From NCBI RefSeq assembly GCF_008824185.1, contig NZ_CP044426.1, positions 1,744,501-1,808,500 of the forward strand: a DNA stretch of 64,000 nucleotides. The letters run 5' to 3'. The DNA comes from Paracoccus pantotrophus. Lineage in GTDB: Bacteria > Pseudomonadota > Alphaproteobacteria > Rhodobacterales > Rhodobacteraceae. Numbering within the stretch: the stretch's first letter is position 1; each line of letters opens with the position of its first letter. Under the pieces are notes generated by a model, which did not search any database, was not told the origin of the DNA, and saw only the letters and a list, made by a program, of their open reading frames with translations. Shown one piece after another: positions 17,016 through 24,791 of this stretch. The translations under genes were made by a program, and so were the position numbers.

Positions 17016-18641
17016 CACGCAGCTATCCAGCCCCGCCTCGGCCCGCCAGCCCTTTGGGAAGGACAGGTCCACCCCTGCCTCGATCAGGCTGGTCGCGATC
17101 AAACGGCAAGGCGCACCGGATTTCAGGCGCGCGCGGATCTCCTCCAGGATCGCCCGCCGATGCACCGGATATTGCCGCGTGGTCAGGTGGACCAGCCCCT
17201 CGAGCTCCTCGGCCTTGGCCGCGTTGAACAGTTCCAATGCATGGGCACGGCTGTTGACGATGACCATTCCTTGCGGCGTGTCGCGCAATGCCTCGATGAG
17301 GGCGTCGTCGTCCATCTCGCCGCCCTGCACGATGCGGGCGCGGCGCAGCTCGCGGGCGAGCCGCACCGGATCGGGCGCCAGTTCGCGGCCCTCCAGCGGC
17401 AAGCCGCCCTGCTTCAGCTGGCGACTGTCGAAGGCGGGTTGCGTGGCCGTGCAAAGCACCACCGAACAACCGTAATGCGCGCAGAGCGTGTCGATCATCC
17501 GCAGCGCGGGCATCAGCAGCTTGCGCGGCAGGGCCTGCGCCTCGTCCAGCACGATCACCGAACCGGCGATATTGTGCAGCTTGCGGCAGCGCGAAGGACG
17601 CATCGCGAAAAGACTTTCGAAGAACTGCACATTGGTCGTGACGACCAGAGGCGCGGCCCAGTCCTCCATGGCAAGGCGCAGCTTGTCCTTGCGCTCCGGA
17701 TCGGTCCTTTCGTCGTCGATGGCCGAATGATGCTCCAGCACGGCATCACCAAAAAGACCGCGAAAAATGGCTGCAGTCTGGTCGATGATAGAAGTATACG
17801 GAATCGTGAATATGATCCTGCGATGCCCGTGGCGCACCGCGTGGTCCAGCGCAAAACCCAACGAGGCCAGCGTCTTGCCGCCGCCGGTGGGGACGGTCAG
17901 CGTAAAAAGCCCCGGCGTCATCGCGGAGCCCTTCCGGACATGCGCCAGGATATCCGCGCGCAGGCGATTGATCGGACCGCTCTGGTCGAACCCCGCCAGA
18001 TGCGCATCGAAGACGCCTCTCCATTCCGGCAACAGATCGGCCAGGGCCGGCCAGTCGCGATCCGGCCGCGTGCCGTTCAGCCCGGCATAGAAGGACTCGG
18101 TATCGCGGAAATCGGCATCGACCAGGCAGGAGAACACCATGCGCGCCGCGACCGACAGATCGAACGGGGCCGAGCCGGGCCGCATCCGCGCAGTCAACTC
18201 CTTGGCTATCGGGTTGAAGTCAGGCTTGGCCGCCGCCGAGATTTCTGGAGCGATCAGATCGCGGAAGGCATCGAGCCGGCGTTCCATGCTGCTGTCGGCA
18301 TTCCGGCGGTCCGGCAGCCCCGCATGATGGCCCAGGATGGCATAGCCGATCACCTCGGCGCAGGGGCGCAGCCCCGCGGGCGCCCGGGCGCAAAGCAGCG
18401 CGGCGCCGGCCGTGGAATGATCCACCCGGACATTGTCACCGCAAAGGACGCGATCGAAGGCCGGATCATATTTGCCGAAATCATGGAAGAACCCGGCCAT
18501 ATGGGCCGCAGCCCGCAACCCGAGGGGCGCTGCGCGTTCCGCAGCCAGTGCCGCCGTGTTTTCCAGGTGATGCTCCAACAATTGCCAGTCACTTCGATCC
18601 TCGCGATTGCCCGTATGCGCGTAGTGGTTCATCAGTTTCAT
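17016..18641 (-). pseudogene. cas3: Truncated type I-C Cas3 nuclease-helicase
   Basis: About 540 residues of Cas3 remain. The HD nuclease domain has HDFGKYDPAF and GHHAGLPDRR. The helicase has Walker A TVPTGGGKTLAS, the DEAQ box VIVLDEAQALPRK, and CTATQPAF. The second RecA domain is present up to LIATSLIEAGVDLSFPKGWR. The protein breaks off at AGLDS, just before motif VI (usually QAAGRCNR), and the frame continues into CRISPR repeat sequence as CVRGGVDRN to a stop at 16761. Motif VI and the C-terminal domain are missing, so ATP-driven unwinding should be lost. No other cas gene is in the window. RBS GGAGAAG precedes the ATG. Confidence 0.92.
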
Positions 18642-18959
18642 TCTTCTCCAACCACAGCTACCAACTGAACATAATTCAGGTAATGCGCACTACCTGCACT
18701 TGGAGTAGAACCATCTCCAAGCCGCAAGCCAGCGATTTTTCAGGATCCGGGCAATCCGAGGGCGCAAAGCAGAGAATCGCGGTGCCGAAAATCTGGACTC
18801 CGCTGCAATTCATGATCCGACCGAGCGCGATCTTGGCCGGGCTCCCAACATCTTGCCGGATCGCCATATCATACGCTGTTGCGGATTCGCCACATTCGCA
18901 TCGGCGAAGAGCATTTCCGTAGGATATGTCTGCTTGCGTAGAGTGCTGCAGTTGCCATG
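18642..18959. other. Unassigned sequence upstream of cas3
   Basis: About 320 bp between the cas3 start and the first transposase fragment. Its open frames in either direction do not resemble a family I know. It presumably includes the old cas3 promoter, but no clear -35/-10 pair was recognised. Confidence 0.35.
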
Positions 18960-19174
18960 CGCGCGTGATCGGGCGCATCAGAGGCGCGCTGAGCTTCGAA
19001 GCTGTACGTCCTGGCCGATGCCAGGGGTCGCCCGATCCGGATGCTTCTGTCGGCTGGCCAGGCCTCCGACTACAGCGGCGCAAGGGCGCCGCTCTCGCAG
19101 ATCCCGCCGGCCGGGGCGCTGCTCGCAGGCCGCGGCTACGATGCCGGCTGGTTTCGCAATGCCCTGATCGAAAG
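18960..19174 (+). pseudogene. IS5-type transposase fragment, central part
   Basis: The frame from 18996 reads KLYVLADARGRPIRMLLSAG then QASDYSGARAPLSQIPPAGA and LLAGRGYDAGWFRNALIE. This is the region around the second catalytic Asp in IS5-family orfB proteins. A frameshifted few codons precede it (RGALSF). The fragment ends at an inversion breakpoint (19165-19174). Its continuation lies on the opposite strand at 19466-19680. Confidence 0.75.
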
Positions 19175-19300
19175 CTCCTGGAAAAGTGAGGGCATGACGG
19201 CCATCGGTTCGGAGGAGTGCCCGAACGCCGACGACGTCGGCGCGGCGTTTCACTTCTTTGTTGAGACGCTCGATCGGATTTTTAACCGGTATGATGCTCT
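19175..19300 (-). pseudogene. IS256-family (mutator) transposase fragment, C-terminal region
   Basis: The minus strand reads ESIIPVKNPIERLNKEVKRR then ADVVGV. This is the highly conserved NPIERLNxExKRRxxVVG block near the end of IS256-type transposases. It stands alone inside the inverted segment; the sequence that should follow it lies on the plus strand at 19671-19820. A short unrelated-looking stretch separates it from the breakpoint. Confidence 0.75.
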
Positions 19301-19465
19301 CGGTGCCAATGCTCGGCCCCAATTCTTGCTCGGGGTATATGCTGAGAGCATCCGAGACAGAGGCACTGGAGGCACGAAGGTGGGCAATGATCGTCGTGAC
19401 GGTGTTTGTTGTTGTATGCGTTGCCGGCGCAAAGAGGTTCGCCTGATCCGGACTACGGCCAGGCC

Positions 19466-19680
19466 TCACAACCCATAGATGACGGTCGCGGCGAGGGCGC
19501 AGGCCGAGAGAAACAGGATGGGGCAGCGATCGTGGCGGGTTGCGATCCGACGCCAGTCCTTGAGACGGGCAAACATGTTTTCGATCCGGCGGCGCAGGCG
19601 ATAGAGGCTGGCGTCGCGCGGGCTCGGACCTTTCCGGCCGATGCGGGAGGGGATGCATGGCGCAATGCCTCTTTCGATCA
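19466..19680 (-). pseudogene. IS5-type transposase fragment, C-terminal part
   Basis: The minus strand encodes IERGIAPCIPSRIGRKGPSP then RDASLYRLRRRIENMFARLK and DWRRIATRHDRCPILFLSAC up to a TGA at 19466. It contains the catalytic Glu of the DDE triad (RRIENMFARLKDWRRI). It is the missing end of the fragment at 18960-19174, displaced by inversion. Confidence 0.78.
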
Positions 19681-19820
19681 TCCGCCTGATAGGGGCCGTC
19701 CTGTTCGAGCGAAACGGCAAATGGCAGACCGCCAGCCGCTGCATGATGGCCGAAGCCTTCGTTCGGATCGACAAGGAGGAGATCGGCCCCATTCTCAGCA
19801 TGATCGTGAAAGCCGCCTGA
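19671..19820 (+). pseudogene. IS256-family transposase fragment, extreme C-terminus
   Basis: The plus strand reads LSIIRLIGAVLFERNGKWQT then ASRCMMAEAFVRIDKEE and ends at TGA 19818-19820. The SIIRLIGAVLxExNxxWQ block normally follows the VVG block found at 19175-19300 on the other strand. Confidence 0.72.
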
Positions 19821-20119
19821 TCATGCCATCAGGCCAGCCGGGAAATTGACGAAGTGACCTGCCTTTGTCAACGTGATTGAAGAGTTCCCCTGAGAACTTG
19901 ACAATCTACCCTCCACCGACGGAAATGATATCCCGCTGGAACAGAGGGTTGGTTGTCTTTGACATGATCTCTCGCATTTTCCATTATGCGATTTCAAAGC
20001 AACCGCTTGGCCGCATATTTCATGTCAGAATGACTCATTCATATTTTTTCGTGACGGCACCTTTTTACAGAATACCAGAAGCAGTACGCCAAACGTGCCG
20101 TTTGCGATTGCGAAATAGA
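19821..20119. other. AT-richer stretch with no recognised gene
   Basis: About 300 bp, visibly poorer in GC than the rest of the window, with runs such as CATATTTTTTCG. A frame of ~120 codons runs through it into the next IS but resembles no known protein. It may be the remnant of foreign DNA between insertion sequences. Confidence 0.35.
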
Positions 20120-20123
20120 CTAG

Positions 20124-20972
20124 GGCGTGTTGACAAAAGGGATTCACCGGGCGCGGTGATCGTGATTCAAGCTGGTATCTGCAATGGAGACCAGCGTGGC
20201 ACGAAACCTGATGTCGAACGACGAGTGGGCGTTCTTTGAACGCTTCATCCTGGCTGTCCGTTCTCCGAACGGCCGCAAGCCCACGAACCATCGGCTTGTT
20301 CTGGATGGGATTTTCTGGATCGCCCGAACGGGGTCGCCCTGGCGCGACCTGCCGGAAGAGTTCGGCAAATGGTCGTCTGTCTATCGGCAGTTCCGGCGCT
20401 GGACGTTGGCGGGGCTGTGGGAACAGATCCTGGAGGCGCTGAACGAGAGCCGGATCGTGCCGGATGCGCTGCAGATGATCGACAGCACCGTGGTTCGCGC
20501 TCATCATCAGGCAGCGGGCGCAAAAGGGGGACTCCGCGCCAAGGTTTCGGCCGCTCGCGAGGTGGCTTCACGACCAAGATCCATCTGCGGGTCAATGCGG
20601 CAGGCCTGCCCATGAGAACCGAGATCACGGCCGGGCAGACATCGGACTACCTCGGCTTCGATCTGGTCATGGCTGACAACCTGCCCGAGCCAAGCGTTCT
20701 GCTCGCAGACCGCGGCTACGACTCCGACAACATCCGCAAGACCATGGAGGTGCGCGACGTGGTGCCGGTCATCCCCATGCGCAAAACCCGGAAGCTACGG
20801 GTCGCCGTTGACCGCAGGCTCTACCGCCTGCGCAATCTCGTTGAGCGGTGCTTCAACAAGCTCAAGAATGCCCGTCGCGTCGCCACCCGCTACGACAAGA
20901 CCGCCGAAAGCTTCCTGGGCTTCATCGACATCACGTCGATCCGCCTCTGGCTCCGCCATTTGTCAAAATGAC
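20124..20972 (+). mobile_element. IS5-family insertion sequence (IS427-like), 849 bp
   Basis: CTAG is duplicated at 20120-20123 and 20973-20976. Terminal inverted repeats share TTGACAAA (left GGCGTGTTGACAAAAGG, right GTCATTTTGACAAATGG). It encodes one two-frame transposase. It is a different element from the one in the CRISPR array (different ends and only partly similar transposase) but uses the same target tetranucleotide. Confidence 0.88.
20184..20971 (+). CDS. IS5-family transposase, two frames (orfA/orfB, -1 frameshift)
   Basis: OrfA (20184-20615) carries SNDEWAFFERFILAV, the GSPWRDLPEEFGKW block and the first catalytic Asp in MIDSTVVRAHHQAAGAKGG. OrfB in the -1 frame continues FGRSRGGFTTKIHLRVNAAG, has the second Asp in LLADRGYDSDNIRK and the Glu in RNLVERCFNKLKNARRVATR, and ends at a TGA inside the right terminal repeat. 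The shift probably occurs at GCAAAAGGGGGA (20520-20531), a run like that in the first IS. All three DDE residues are present. Confidence 0.85.
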
Positions 20973-21039
20973 CTAGGGAACAAGGGCAGGTTCAATGTGA
21001 CATTTAGTCCCGAACAGTTCAGTTCGGTTCGTTTGCAGG

Positions 21040-21291
21040 AGCGGGAGACATCAACTCATCAGGAGGCGGCTGGTCTTTCATGCCATGGCTGCACCGGCTG
21101 AATTCGAGAGGGCGCCAATCAATGGGCGCACCGAGACCGGGTTGAATGCTGCCAAGAATATAGGCCGCCGGCTCGGCCGGCCACCTGTTATGCTGAGCGA
21201 TCAGCAGATCGAATAAGCGCGCGGGGCTCTTGGCGAACAGAAAGGCGATATGGAGGCAGTTGCTGCTAGGGCGAGCTCGAATTGCAGATGG
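21040..21291 (+). pseudogene. Serine recombinase / resolvase remnant
   Basis: From 21085 the frame reads MAAPAEFERAPINGRTETGL then NAAKNIGRRLGRPPVMLSDQ and QIE, then a stop (21214-21216). It continues in the same frame as ARGALGEQKGDMEAVAARAS. This is the AEFER...RT..G...A...GRxxGRPP hinge and DNA-binding end of Tn3-type resolvases. A frameshift (GDINSSGG upstream in another frame) and the stop make it inactive. The catalytic N-terminal domain is absent. Confidence 0.75.
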
Positions 21292-21418
21292 CAAAAAGAT
21301 CCCCGGCGCAGGTCAACCCCGCAGTGCTGGCCGCGCGAGGCAGCGCCAGGTGCCGGCGCCCGGAGACAGCGGCCGACGGCGCCCCGGCGGAAACCCCTGC
21401 CCGGTCGCGCGGGCCGGA

Positions 21419-22681
21419 TCAGCGATAGATATGATCGCGCCGGAAAGGATAGGTGGATTGCGCCCCCGGCAGGTCCGGCGTCGCCAGCGCCGGGTCGGGA
21501 TGGATCAGCAGGATCTGGTAAAGCGCCACCCAGCCCTGCTCGAAGGCCAGCGCGCAGCCGGCCAGGTACAGCCGATAAGCCTGCAACACCTCGGCCGCAC
21601 GTTCGGGCGGCATCGAGCGGGCCAGCACCCGCTCGGCCTCGGGCAGCTGCGCCTCGAGCGCGTCGGACCAGGCCCAGAGCGTGCGGGCGTAATGCGGCCG
21701 CAGGTTCTCGGTATCGACCATTTCCAGCCCGGCCTGCGACAGGCTGCGGATGGCCTGGCTGACATGGATCAGCTCGCCGCCAGGAAAGATGTATTTCTCG
21801 ATGAAATCGCCCAGGCCGCCGCCCACCATCGCATCGTCCAGCCCCGAGGCCGCGATGCCGTGGTTCAGTGCCAGCCCGCCCGGCCGCAGCAGCCGGCGCA
21901 GCGTGTCGCAATAGGTGCCCATCCGGGCGCGGCCGACATGTTCGAACATGCCCACCGAGGCCAGCTTGTCAAAGGGCCGGTCGGGCACCAGGTCGCGATA
22001 ATCGCACAGCCGGATGCGCACCCGCTCGCCCAGGCCCTCCTCGGCGATGATCCGGCTGACATGGTCGAACTGGTTCTGCGACAGGGTGATGCCGGTGGCA
22101 TCGACGCCGTAATGGCGCGCGGCATGCAGCAAGAGCCCGCCCCAGCCGGCGCCGATGTCGACGAACCGCTCGCCCGGTCGCAGGTCCAGCTTGCGGCAGA
22201 TCAGGTCCAGCTTGGCCTCTTGCGCCTGCGCCAGCGTCATCTGCGGCTCGGCGAAATAGGCGCAGGAATAGACCCGGCGCGGGTCGAGCCAAAGCGCATA
22301 GAACTCGTCCGAGACATCGTAATGCGCGCGGATCTGCCTTGCATCGCGGTCGCGGCTGTGACGCAGCAGCGAGTTCACATGATACAAGAGCCGCTGCCAG
22401 GGTTTGGGCTGGATCGGCTGGCCGCCGCCGGGCACCAGCGCCGCCACGATCCGCATCAGGTCGCGCATCGAGCCCTCGATCCGGGCGCGGCCGCGGACGA
22501 TCTCGTCCCCCAGCCGCCCCAGCCGGGCCGAGGCCAGCGGCGCCAGCGCGCCCATGTCCTTGAAGGCGATGGTCACGCGCGCATCGGGCGGGCCCAGTTG
22601 CCGCCCCGAGGGCAAGCGGACCGCCAGCGGCACCGAGAGCTGTTGCAGTTTCCGTTCGATCAGAGCTTCCAGAGCCGGCAT
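21419..22681 (-). CDS. Cyclopropane-fatty-acyl-phospholipid synthase family methyltransferase
   Basis: This 420-aa cytosolic or membrane-peripheral SAM-dependent methyltransferase resembles Cfa, which adds a methylene bridge to unsaturated acyl chains of phospholipids. The SAM motif VDIGAGWGG is at residues 174-182. Other family blocks are HYDVSDEFYALWLD, YSCAYF, ITLSQNQFDH, SVGMFEHVG and FIEKYIFPGGEL. The start at 22681 is chosen because GAGGTGATC lies just upstream; a longer reading to 22795 has no site. It is the first intact core gene after the decayed region. Other members of the family methylate different lipids, so substrate is uncertain. Confidence 0.87.
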   Translation of the reverse strand: MPALEALIERKLQQLSVPLAVRLPSGRQLGPPDARVTIAFKDMGALAPLASARLGRLGDEIVRGRARIEGSMRDLMRIVAALVPGGGQPIQPKPWQRLLYHVNSLLRHSRDRDARQIRAHYDVSDEFYALWLDPRRVYSCAYFAEPQMTLAQAQEAKLDLICRKLDLRPGERFVDIGAGWGGLLLHAARHYGVDATGITLSQNQFDHVSRIIAEEGLGERVRIRLCDYRDLVPDRPFDKLASVGMFEHVGRARMGTYCDTLRRLLRPGGLALNHGIAASGLDDAMVGGGLGDFIEKYIFPGGELIHVSQAIRSLSQAGLEMVDTENLRPHYARTLWAWSDALEAQLPEAERVLARSMPPERAAEVLQAYRLYLAGCALAFEQGWVALYQILLIHPDPALATPDLPGAQSTYPFRRDHIYR

Positions 22682-22921
22682 GATCACCTCACGCTTGGGC
22701 TGGCCGCGATTCGGGGGAGGCGTGGTTGCGAGACGCGGCAGCTTGTTCCTGACGACTGTCCCGGATGTGGCAGCCGGGGCAACTCCGGTTGCCATACTAG
22801 CGCCGATTCGCCGAAAATGGCCAGAGGCAGGGTGAACGGTCTGCCGCAGGTTGATCCCGCACCCGTGGCTAGATGCGGGAAAAGAGCGGCTGGGATCGGA
22901 AAGCGGCAGCCGGAAAAGCCG

Positions 22922-22944
22922 AAAGCGGCCCGAAGGCCGCTTTT
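22922..22944. terminator. Intrinsic terminator downstream of tRNA-Gly
   Basis: A perfect 9-bp stem (AAAGCGGCC / GGCCGCTTT) with the stable tetraloop CGAA (TTCG on the minus strand) has A/T runs on both sides. It lies 23 bp past the 3' end of tRNA-Gly and could also stop plus-strand transcription. Confidence 0.75.
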
Positions 22945-22966
22945 CGCTGTTCCCGAAGGAAGATTT

Positions 22967-23041
22967 TGGAGCGGGCGATGAGATTCGAACTCACGACCCT
23001 AACCTTGGCAAGGTTATGCTCTACCCCTGAGCTACGCCCGC
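22967..23041 (-). tRNA. tRNA-Gly (anticodon GCC)
   Basis: On the minus strand the cloverleaf starts GCGGGCGTAGCTCAGGGGTA and ends CGCCCGC-T-CCA with CCA encoded. The anticodon loop is TTGCCAA, and the T-arm contains GAGTTCGAATCTC. The acceptor stem pairs fully. Confidence 0.97.
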
Positions 23042-23251
23042 GCTCCGTCCCGATGGCGCTTCGCCTTCGGTGAGGCGTCATTTATGGGAGCGCGCCGGGG
23101 GGTGCAAGGGGAAAAATCGCGCCGCCGGGAAAATTTTCGCCGACACGGCCCGGCGAGGAAAATTGCGCCCGGCCGCAGCCTTGGCGGGCTTGACCGCGCC
23201 GCCGGCTTGCCGAAACCTGCCGGCCAGACGCCAGCCAGGCAGGGGGTGCCG

Positions 23252-23872
23252 ATGAAACCGTCCGACCAGCTTTCCGACTATGTCCGCCGGGCGCTTGCGC
23301 AGGGCGGCGAGCGCGACGAGATCGGCCGGGCGCTGGCCCATGCCGGCTGGTCCGCGCCCGAGATCGACGAGGCGCTGGAGGGCTGGGAAACCGCGCCCGG
23401 CCTGCCGCCAGTGCCGCGGCCGCGCCCCTATGCCTCGGCGCAGGAGGCGCTGCTCTACGGCCTGCTGTTCCTGTCCCTGGGCATGATCGGCTGGCATGTC
23501 TGCGAGCTGGGCATGGCACTGATCGACCGGCTGATTCCCGATCCGGCCGACAGCCGCTATTACGGGCCGGGCAGCGCGGCGCGCTGGTCCATCGCCTCGC
23601 TGATCGCCTTCGTGCCGCTGTTCGTGATGCTGAACCGCAAGGTGTCGCGGATGAGCCTGGGCGACGGCGGGCGGCGGCGGTCGCTGGTGCGCAAATGGTT
23701 CGCCTCGCTGACGCTTTTGGTGGTGGCGCTGGTGTTCCTGGCGGACGGGATCTATGTCATCTACACGCTGCTCAACGGCGAGCTGACCGCGCGTTTCGCC
23801 GCCAAGGCGGCCCTGGTCGCCGGGGTCGCGGGGCTGGTCTTCGCCTATTACCGGGACGAGCTGAATGACTAA
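23252..23872 (+). CDS. DUF5671-like membrane protein
   Basis: This 206-aa protein of unknown function has an N-terminal ~45-aa helical soluble part (DYVRRALAQGGERDEIGRAL ... EIDEALEGW) that looks like a UBA-like helical bundle. It is followed by four predicted membrane segments: around LLYGLLFLSLGMIGW, SIASLIAFVPLFVML, SLTLLVVALVFLADG and ALVAGVAGLVFAYY. The block PYASAQEALLYGLLF resembles DUF5671 proteins. The stop overlaps the next gene by 8 bp, so the two form one unit. Confidence 0.7.
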   Translation: MKPSDQLSDYVRRALAQGGERDEIGRALAHAGWSAPEIDEALEGWETAPGLPPVPRPRPYASAQEALLYGLLFLSLGMIGWHVCELGMALIDRLIPDPADSRYYGPGSAARWSIASLIAFVPLFVMLNRKVSRMSLGDGGRRRSLVRKWFASLTLLVVALVFLADGIYVIYTLLNGELTARFAAKAALVAGVAGLVFAYYRDELND

Positions 23873-24299
23873 GGGTTGGGCCACCATCGCCATCGCGCTG
23901 CTGGCCGCGGCGGCCGTCATCGCCGGGCTGGCCTTGACCGGCGGCCCCGGCCATGCCCGCAAGGAGCGCCGCGACCGCGAGCGCGAAAGCGACCTGGCCA
24001 ACCTGGGCCGGCTGGTGGTCTGCCTGGCGCGCGAGAACGGCGACCGCCTGCCCGAGACGCTGGAAACCACGCCGCAATGCGACTGGCAGGTGCGGCTGGC
24101 CGATCCCTTTACCGGCGCGCCCTATCGCTACGCGGTGACAGGGCCGCGCAGCTACCGGCTATGCGCCGGGTTCGAACTGCCTCAGCCCCCGCGCTCCGGT
24201 CCTTGGGATCGCGACGCGGCGGGGTGCAGCACGCGCAGCTTCATCCCGACCGGGCCGCAGCGGCCGGGCGCCGAGGCGACGATCCCCTATCGCGACTAG
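23865..24299 (+). CDS. Small membrane-anchored protein with pseudopilin-like C-terminal motif
   Basis: This 144-aa protein has one N-terminal membrane segment (TIAIALLAAAAVIAGLAL), a charged linker, and a periplasmic domain. The domain contains the pattern DPFTGAPYRYAVTGPRSYRLCAGF, as in small proteins encoded next to DUF5671 genes and in pseudopilin-like folds. Two cysteines (CDWQV and LCAGF) and a third near AAGCST may form disulfides. It overlaps the upstream membrane protein gene by 8 bp. No function is known. Confidence 0.65.
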   Translation: MTKGWATIAIALLAAAAVIAGLALTGGPGHARKERRDRERESDLANLGRLVVCLARENGDRLPETLETTPQCDWQVRLADPFTGAPYRYAVTGPRSYRLCAGFELPQPPRSGPWDRDAAGCSTRSFIPTGPQRPGAEATIPYRD

Positions 24300-24749
24300 G
24301 CCAAAGCTTTTCCAGATAGATGCGGTGCAGCCCGGCTTCGTGGACGCGGCGGGTCTCGGCATAGCCGAGCCGGGCATAGATCGCCTGATTCTCGACCATG
24401 CCACATGGGTATTAAGCCGCAGCCGGAGCAGGCCCGCCGCGCGGGCGCGCATCTCGGCGAAATCCATCAGCCGCCGGCCAAGCCCCAGCCCCTGCGCGGC
24501 GGGCGAGATCGCCACGTTCTCGACCAGCAGCGCATCGGCCTGCGGGATGAACACGATCAGGCCCAGCACCGCGCGGTTCCGTTCCAGCAGATAGGTCCGG
24601 CCGGCCGCGATGCGCGCGGCATGGTCATCCAGCATCGGCCCCGGCTTGCGGGCGATGCGCGCGACGGAATGGCCATAGGCACTGCTCACCAGTTCCTCGA
24701 CCACCGCCAGATCGCCGGCCGCGGCAAGGAGCATGTCGTCGCTGTCCAT
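24296..24749 (-). pseudogene. Frameshifted GNAT-family N-acetyltransferase
   Basis: The first ~115 residues are a normal GNAT domain (acetyl-CoA binding VENVAISPAAQGLGLGRRLM then DFAEMRARAAG). At about 24397-24405 the frame changes. After THVA the proper continuation MVENQAIYARLGYAETRRVH then EAGLHRIYLEK is found in another frame. One base appears missing in GTGGCATGG. The uncorrected frame runs antisense through the neighbouring gene to 24159. Either the gene is recently inactivated or the base is a sequence error. Confidence 0.75.
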
Positions 24750-24791
24750 CCTATCCCCTCCTGCCCCTGGGCGCAGTTTGCGCCGGGGCGG

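Larger units (their letters stand above)
19165..19680. repeat. 10-bp inverted repeats bounding a ~0.5-kb inversion
   Basis: TGATCGAAAG at 19165-19174 and its reverse complement CTTTCGATCA at 19671-19680 flank a segment that is flipped relative to both outer transposase halves. Turning the segment over joins WFRNALIE directly to RGIAPCIPSR in one open frame, and puts both IS256-type pieces on the plus strand in their natural order. Confidence 0.75.
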
